A stretch of DNA of 9,758 bases. Origin: JAIBBG01 sp031417525 (GTDB lineage Bacteria > Bacteroidota > Bacteroidia > Flavobacteriales_D > Sanyastnellaceae). Made by a program: the position numbers and the translations under genes. Positions 6,701 to 9,758 of the stretch are shown one piece after another (positions within the stretch are counted from its first letter, which is position 1; every line of letters begins with the position of its first letter). The stretch is taken from assembly GCA_031417525.1 (NCBI GenBank), contig JANOVT010000173.1:1-9758 (forward strand), read 5' to 3'. The notes below the pieces were generated by a model. The model searched no databases. It had not been told where the DNA came from and was given only the letters and a program-made list of their open reading frames with translations.

Positions 6701-6701
6701 G
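6694..6701 (+). promoter_or_regulatory. Candidate -7 promoter element of the HTH gene
   Basis: TACATTTG is an exact match to the Bacteroidota -7 consensus TAnnTTTG, on the coding strand and 27 bases before the ATG. No good -33 TTG lies at the expected distance upstream. The overlap with site 3 implies that a bound regulator would block RNA polymerase, which points to autorepression. Confidence 0.45.
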
Positions 6702-6717
6702 AACATTGCCAATTCAA

Positions 6718-6726
6718 AAATGTAAC
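6718..6726 (+). promoter_or_regulatory. Half-site touching the HTH start codon
   Basis: AAATGTAAC, identical to the left arm of the full sites and exactly 38 bp after the third. It ends two bases before the ATG, where a ribosome binding site would be expected; no Shine-Dalgarno sequence is present. The right arm falls in the coding sequence and is degenerate. Confidence 0.7.
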
Positions 6727-6728
6727 AA

Positions 6729-7283
6729 ATGAAATTCCAACTGGGAACGGAAGTCGAATTCCGGAAAATAGTAGGACTAAGACAGGAGGATTTCGCTGCT
6801 CTGTTCAGGGTTAAGAGGGAAGCGCTTTCGATGTTGGAAAGCGGGCAACGTCAAAATCCTGCTTTATATAAGCGAATTATGATCATCCGCGATGCACTGG
6901 AAAATTCAATGGCTGATCCGGAGCAATCGGCTTCATTGAAATTGAGTCCCGATGAAAAGTACCAAGTGAATCGTTTAAAACGGCGCAGGGAAATGCAACT
7001 GGCCAATTATCGTCAGAAATTGGCTGATTTGGAAATGGACGCTCATTATATACGTGAATTGCAATACCGGCTTCCTTTGCTAAAGGCAGATGCCCAGGCA
7101 TTGGCTAATAAAGCTGAAGTGAAAGAGGATGATTTAAACTTTTGGATTGACATGGCGATCCAGATGCAGAAATCGCAGAAATATAAATGCACTTCGCAAC
7201 AGCAAGCTGAATTGAAAGTGAAGATTGCAGCGCTGGAAGCTGAGATACGGGAGGCTGAAAAAATCCTGGCGGAAAATGGATGA
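6729..7283 (+). CDS. XRE/Cro-CI-type HTH regulator with C-terminal coiled coil
   Basis: A 184-aa protein. Residues about 9-45 form a Cro/CI helix-turn-helix (LRQEDFAALFRVKREALSML, then ESGQRQNP): the Q-E-D-F start of helix 2 and the SMLESG turn are typical. Residues about 78-184 are charged and strongly helical (LKRRREMQLANYRQKLADLE; AELKVKIAALEAEIREAEKI), suggesting a coiled coil for dimer or higher assembly. No sensor, enzyme or membrane segment is seen. The ATG at 6729 is preferred because it immediately follows the palindrome array and the product begins just before the HTH domain. The array almost certainly represents its binding sites, so it probably controls its own transcription. No partner gene is adjacent; a toxin-antitoxin pair or phage setting is not supported. 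The precise target and signal are unknown. Confidence 0.88.
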   Translation: MKFQLGTEVEFRKIVGLRQEDFAALFRVKREALSMLESGQRQNPALYKRIMIIRDALENSMADPEQSASLKLSPDEKYQVNRLKRRREMQLANYRQKLADLEMDAHYIRELQYRLPLLKADAQALANKAEVKEDDLNFWIDMAIQMQKSQKYKCTSQQQAELKVKIAALEAEIREAEKILAENG

Positions 7284-7293
7284 TCATGAGCCG

Positions 7294-7332
7294 GGAAGTT
7301 TCTGGACTAACTTTCAGAGAGCTTCCATTTTT
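7294..7332 (+). terminator. Weak candidate terminator after the HTH gene
   Basis: GGAAG (7294-7298) can pair with CTTCC (7322-7326), with partial pairing of TTCT and AGAG inside, followed by ATTTTT (7327-7332). The stem is imperfect and the loop long, so termination is plausible but not assured. Confidence 0.33.
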
Positions 7333-7549
7333 CGGGAAGGTTTCACGCTCATCCTTGTCATTATTTCTGGTATTAGTTTACCGCTTCTATAAGTCGACAT
7401 TCTCGATGACTAAACCTTTACGCGGTCATCGAACTGGATGCGAGACGCAAAGCTATATCCAACTGCTGAGTCGCTCATTTCTTGCGGCTGCTGTTATGCG
7501 TTCATGATAAGATCAGTTTGTAGTTCGCTGTACGAAGTGAGCAAACTGT
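7333..7549. other. Structured intergenic segment, no gene
   Basis: No convincing coding region; the plus-strand frame through it has no recognisable product. On the minus strand, downstream of the methyltransferase, it carries a hairpin (7514-7548) and then an inverted pair of 7-mers, GCATAAC and GTTGGAT (complement of 7493-7499 and of 7457-7463). The second matches the integron attC R-box consensus GTTRRRY and the first misses RYYYAAC by one base. The distance between them (43 bp in total) is short for an attC. Confidence 0.35.
7514..7548 (-). repeat. Hairpin at the methyltransferase 3' end
   Basis: CAGTTTG (7514-7520) and CAAACTG (7542-7548) form perfect arms, with an inner TTCG/CGAA pair at 7524-7527 and 7533-7536. 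It begins one base after the stop codon of the minus-strand methyltransferase. It lacks a T-run, so it is a transcript-end structure or repeat rather than a clear terminator. Confidence 0.5.
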
Positions 7550-8212
7550 TCATTCAATCTTATTATGTGTTTTAGTAGTGTAGCAAACTAACCAATAATA
7601 TGTCAGATTGAAAAACTTAAACTCTCCCGAAATATCTTTAATCTTATTTCGTAAAAATGTTTCTGTCGGGAAGTTTTTCAATACTAAATGTTCTGTGTTA
7701 TCCTCAAGTTTTCTTGACTGAAAACTGTTGCCCTGCTCGTCCCTTGTTGTAACCGGATGATTACTACTTTCAACATAATTGTTGTCCATAAAAACGACTG
7801 TGCCGCCGGGAGAAACCAAACGGTTAACTGTTGAAAGAAATTTGTCAAGGTCTTGTAGTAAGATATGACTCCAAATAAAACCGCCAAACAAACTTTCAAA
7901 TTTGTTATGGAGAGGGAAATTATAAATATCGGCAAGTTCAAACGAAACCTGTTTGTTGGAGAAATCTTTTTTCACAGCAATGTCAATGACAGTTTCATTA
8001 ATGTCGGTGGCAAGAATTGACGTTGCTTTAGCTGCAATTTTCTCTGTCCAGTAGCCTGTCCCACAAGCAATTTCTAAAACCTGTTTGTCGGCAAAAATTT
8101 CTTGCAAAATGGTTGTTGCACTTTTTAAGTCATCCTGGCGTTCTGGTTTAGAATATATTTTCTCGTATTCGTTTGCTCTGTCTTTGTAGTATGAAACTAT
8201 GTCGGTATTCAT
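7550..8212 (-). CDS. Class I SAM-dependent methyltransferase
   Basis: A 220-aa protein with a Rossmann-type methyltransferase fold. Motif I is VLEIACGTGYWT (residues 45-56), the glycine-rich SAM-binding loop. The acidic residue of motif post-I is D70 in ILATDIN. Motif II is ELADIYNFP (D95), and a strand like motif III follows at LVSPGGTVVFMDNN. The N-terminal segment YYKDRANEYEKIY is typical of Methyltransf_11/25-like small-molecule enzymes. The substrate cannot be read from the sequence. The ATG giving MNTDIVSYY is the natural start. The gene is A/T-rich compared with the ribosomal operon and sits alone between two structured intergenic segments, hinting at acquisition as a single-gene unit. 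Confidence 0.9.
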   Translation of the reverse strand: MNTDIVSYYKDRANEYEKIYSKPERQDDLKSATTILQEIFADKQVLEIACGTGYWTEKIAAKATSILATDINETVIDIAVKKDFSNKQVSFELADIYNFPLHNKFESLFGGFIWSHILLQDLDKFLSTVNRLVSPGGTVVFMDNNYVESSNHPVTTRDEQGNSFQSRKLEDNTEHLVLKNFPTETFLRNKIKDISGEFKFFNLTYYWLVCYTTKTHNKIE

Positions 8213-8407
8213 GTTGTCAAGTTTTTTATTTCTGTTTGTTTCTTGCCGTCAGTAAGAAACTCTCAGGTTGTGGATGCATGACCCAAAACGGCTTTGCAGC
8301 TACCCGAAGAGCGGGACTTTTACCACACAACTGTCTTTGGAACACGAAATCCCACCTCTTGGGTAGGTGATGTTACCTGCTGTGCCATCTTCTTTCGTCA
8401 TACCAAT
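8213..8407. other. Structured intergenic segment, no gene
   Basis: Between the two minus-strand genes. It contains several short stems: CCCG/CGGG (8303-8306 and 8312-8315), CACCT/AGGTG (8353-8357 and 8365-8369) and an alternative AGGT/ACCT (8365-8368 and 8375-8378). It is noticeably more G/C-rich than the genes on either side. No tRNA or known RNA fold was recognised. Confidence 0.4.
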
Positions 8408-9758
8408 TTATTTTGAAACGACCATTCGTCCGCTCATGGAATTTAGATTGTCAATTGTCACCACATAAGTATAAATACCATTTTGTAAGTCGTCAGCACT
8501 AATTGTCAATGAATGATTGCCTGCCGAATAATTTGAGTTAAGTGTTTTAGAAGTTATTTGTCCCAAAGAATTATAGATGAAGATTTGAACATTTGCGTTT
8601 TTAACAAGAGCCAAATTAATTGTTGTTGTTTGATTAAAAGGGTTTGGAAAGTTTTGTCCAATTTTTATCTCATCTTTTGAATTTTCATTGATACCAGTGC
8701 TTGCTGAAGCTGTTGGTTGTTGTTGTGTTACGCAATGCACCATTCCTCCATTTTCATATAAATTTCTACAATCAATTCCGACAACTGTTCTTCCAGGATG
8801 TAGTCCTTGAATGATGGCATTGGCAACAGCATCATTTGGGTCATTGTAGTTTGGAACTAATACAACATTATTGGCAATGTAGTAATTGCAATACGAACCT
8901 TTGTAGCCCAAATTATTTCCATAGGTAGTCACTACATCATTTTGAGTTAATGGAACATAAACTATATTGTATGCAACATTGCTTACATTGCTTGAAGCGT
9001 AAAGAGTTGCTATGTCGGTTGATGATAGTCCCCAATAAACCAAGTCAGCATTATTCATTGTTACCAATGTACTGTCGTTTGCAAATTTCGCAAAGCCGTC
9101 AATATGAGCATCTGTAATATCGTCTGGACCTAAAAACCCATCCAGCCATATAAATTTAGTAGCGCCTATATATTGATTAAAAATAGTTTCTGCTTGAGAT
9201 TGTGTCATTCCAGGATTTCTGATTGCTAAAGCACCTCCTGAGTTTATTTGGGTTAGTATTGAACTTTTGGTTGCCAAAAGAACTCCATTTCCGTCAAGCT
9301 CAAAAGAACCTCCTTCAACTACCATTATAGAATTCAAATTAATCACAGGAATACTTAGAGCAGTTCCAACACTTGATGGTATTGGATTGCAAAGGTTATA
9401 ATTGTAATCACCTCCCCATCCGTTAAATCCCCAATCTTCTATATTTAAATTTCCTCCTGTATCTCTTACGAAGATTGGTCCGTTGTCTCTTACCCAAACA
9501 TCGTTTGTTTGAAATAATTTGAAATCAACATTTGTCAAACTAACGCTTGCTGCGGTCAGTAAGTTTGTAATACGAGTTTGCTCGGTTGAGTTATAAGCTA
9601 TGATATGAACCTTTTCACTACCAACCAAAGCACTTGTCATTGCAACCCATGTAGCATCCAATCTGTTTCTATATGTTATTCCGTATTCATATTGATGTGG
9701 CCATTGTAGCCATGTTCCTTCATGCGTTAAGTCCTCGGCAGGCATTTGATATGTCTGT
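8408..9758 (-). CDS. Secreted agmatine deiminase / peptidylarginine deiminase-like protein (PAD_porph family), 5' end outside window
   Basis: At least 449 codons. The frame is open to the window edge (QTYQ precedes MPAEDL), and the family motif MPAE-x-x-x-HEGTWLQWP usually lies inside the protein, so the true start with its signal peptide is probably beyond 9758. Counting from that Met, the guanidino-modifying motifs are WVRDNGP (84-90), EGGSFELDGNG (144-154), HID (H214, D216) and GGMVHC with the nucleophile C338, followed by QQQP. Such enzymes hydrolyse agmatine or peptidyl-arginine to citrulline-type products and ammonia. Where agmatine deiminases have His in EGGSIHVDG, this one has Glu, so agmatine specificity is uncertain. 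Residues about 360-445 form a type IX sorting domain (IGQNFPNPFNQTTTI; LQNGIYTYVV; GRMVVSK), so it is exported, unlike cytosolic agmatine deiminases and like Porphyromonas PPAD. Confidence 0.92.
   Translation of the reverse strand, partial: QTYQMPAEDLTHEGTWLQWPHQYEYGITYRNRLDATWVAMTSALVGSEKVHIIAYNSTEQTRITNLLTAASVSLTNVDFKLFQTNDVWVRDNGPIFVRDTGGNLNIEDWGFNGWGGDYNYNLCNPIPSSVGTALSIPVINLNSIMVVEGGSFELDGNGVLLATKSSILTQINSGGALAIRNPGMTQSQAETIFNQYIGATKFIWLDGFLGPDDITDAHIDGFAKFANDSTLVTMNNADLVYWGLSSTDIATLYASSNVSNVAYNIVYVPLTQNDVVTTYGNNLGYKGSYCNYYIANNVVLVPNYNDPNDAVANAIIQGLHPGRTVVGIDCRNLYENGGMVHCVTQQQPTASASTGINENSKDEIKIGQNFPNPFNQTTTINLALVKNANVQIFIYNSLGQITSKTLNSNYSAGNHSLTISADDLQNGIYTYVVTIDNLNSMSGRMVVSK

Larger units (their letters stand above)
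6566..6726 (+). promoter_or_regulatory. 38-bp-periodic palindrome array upstream of the HTH gene
   Basis: Three full palindromes of form AAATGTAAC-N3-GTTACATTT start their left arms at 6604, 6642 and 6680. A left half-site follows at 6718, giving an exact 38-bp period over four units. One period upstream, a right half-site (GTTACAAAT, 6578-6586) lies exactly in register. The spacers (about 17 bp) are unrelated to one another, so the period is not leftover from a simple tandem duplication. The array as a whole is symmetric about the centre of the middle palindrome (6652). It stops two bases before the start codon of the HTH protein, its most likely binding protein. Confidence 0.88.

Noticed and set aside
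6566..6726. Reading the 38-bp array as a CRISPR
   Set aside because: Repeat 21 bp and spacer 17 bp are too short, there are no cas genes, and the repeats are perfect palindromes beside an HTH gene, typical of operators.
7280..7507. Open frame of 75 codons after the HTH gene
   Set aside because: No recognisable product, overlaps structured non-coding DNA, and composition is not protein-like.

Overview
The window looks like a chromosomal segment of a member of the Bacteroidota (flavobacterial, sphingobacterial or chitinophagal type). Two proteins carry C-terminal type IX secretion (T9SS) sorting domains, which are essentially restricted to this phylum. The ribosomal genes come in the order rpsF-rpsR-rplI, start codons lack Shine-Dalgarno sequences, and two candidate promoters fit the phylum's TAnnTTTG -7 element. 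The intergenic DNA is rich in palindromic repeats of a kind often seen in Bacteroidota.

Layout: positions 1-282 hold two direct copies of a repeat module and a stem-loop. Positions 283-3972 (minus) encode a very large secreted multidomain T9SS protein. Positions 3973-4531 are non-coding and contain a 213-bp inverted-repeat (MITE-like) element. Positions 4532-5773 hold the rpsF-rpsR-rplI operon (minus), with a clear intrinsic terminator and a candidate promoter. Positions 5774-6565 are about 0.8 kb of non-coding DNA packed with a heptad repeat, an inverted copy of the left-edge module and several hairpins, many with GAA loops.

Positions 6566-6726 hold the most striking structure: an array of AAATGTAAC-N3-GTTACATTT palindromes at an exact 38-bp period. 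Three units are complete and each end has one half-site. The array runs directly into the start codon of a 184-aa HTH/coiled-coil regulator (6729-7283, plus), and an exact TAnnTTTG -7 element lies on the third palindrome. This looks like a self-contained autoregulated unit, or possibly a protein-DNA assembly site; no partner gene is evident beside it.

The right end (7284-9758) holds a class I SAM methyltransferase (minus) between two structured intergenic segments, then a secreted agmatine-deiminase/PAD_porph-type enzyme with a T9SS sorting domain, cut by the window edge. The ribosomal operon is core genome; the regulator, methyltransferase and repeats look like accessory DNA.
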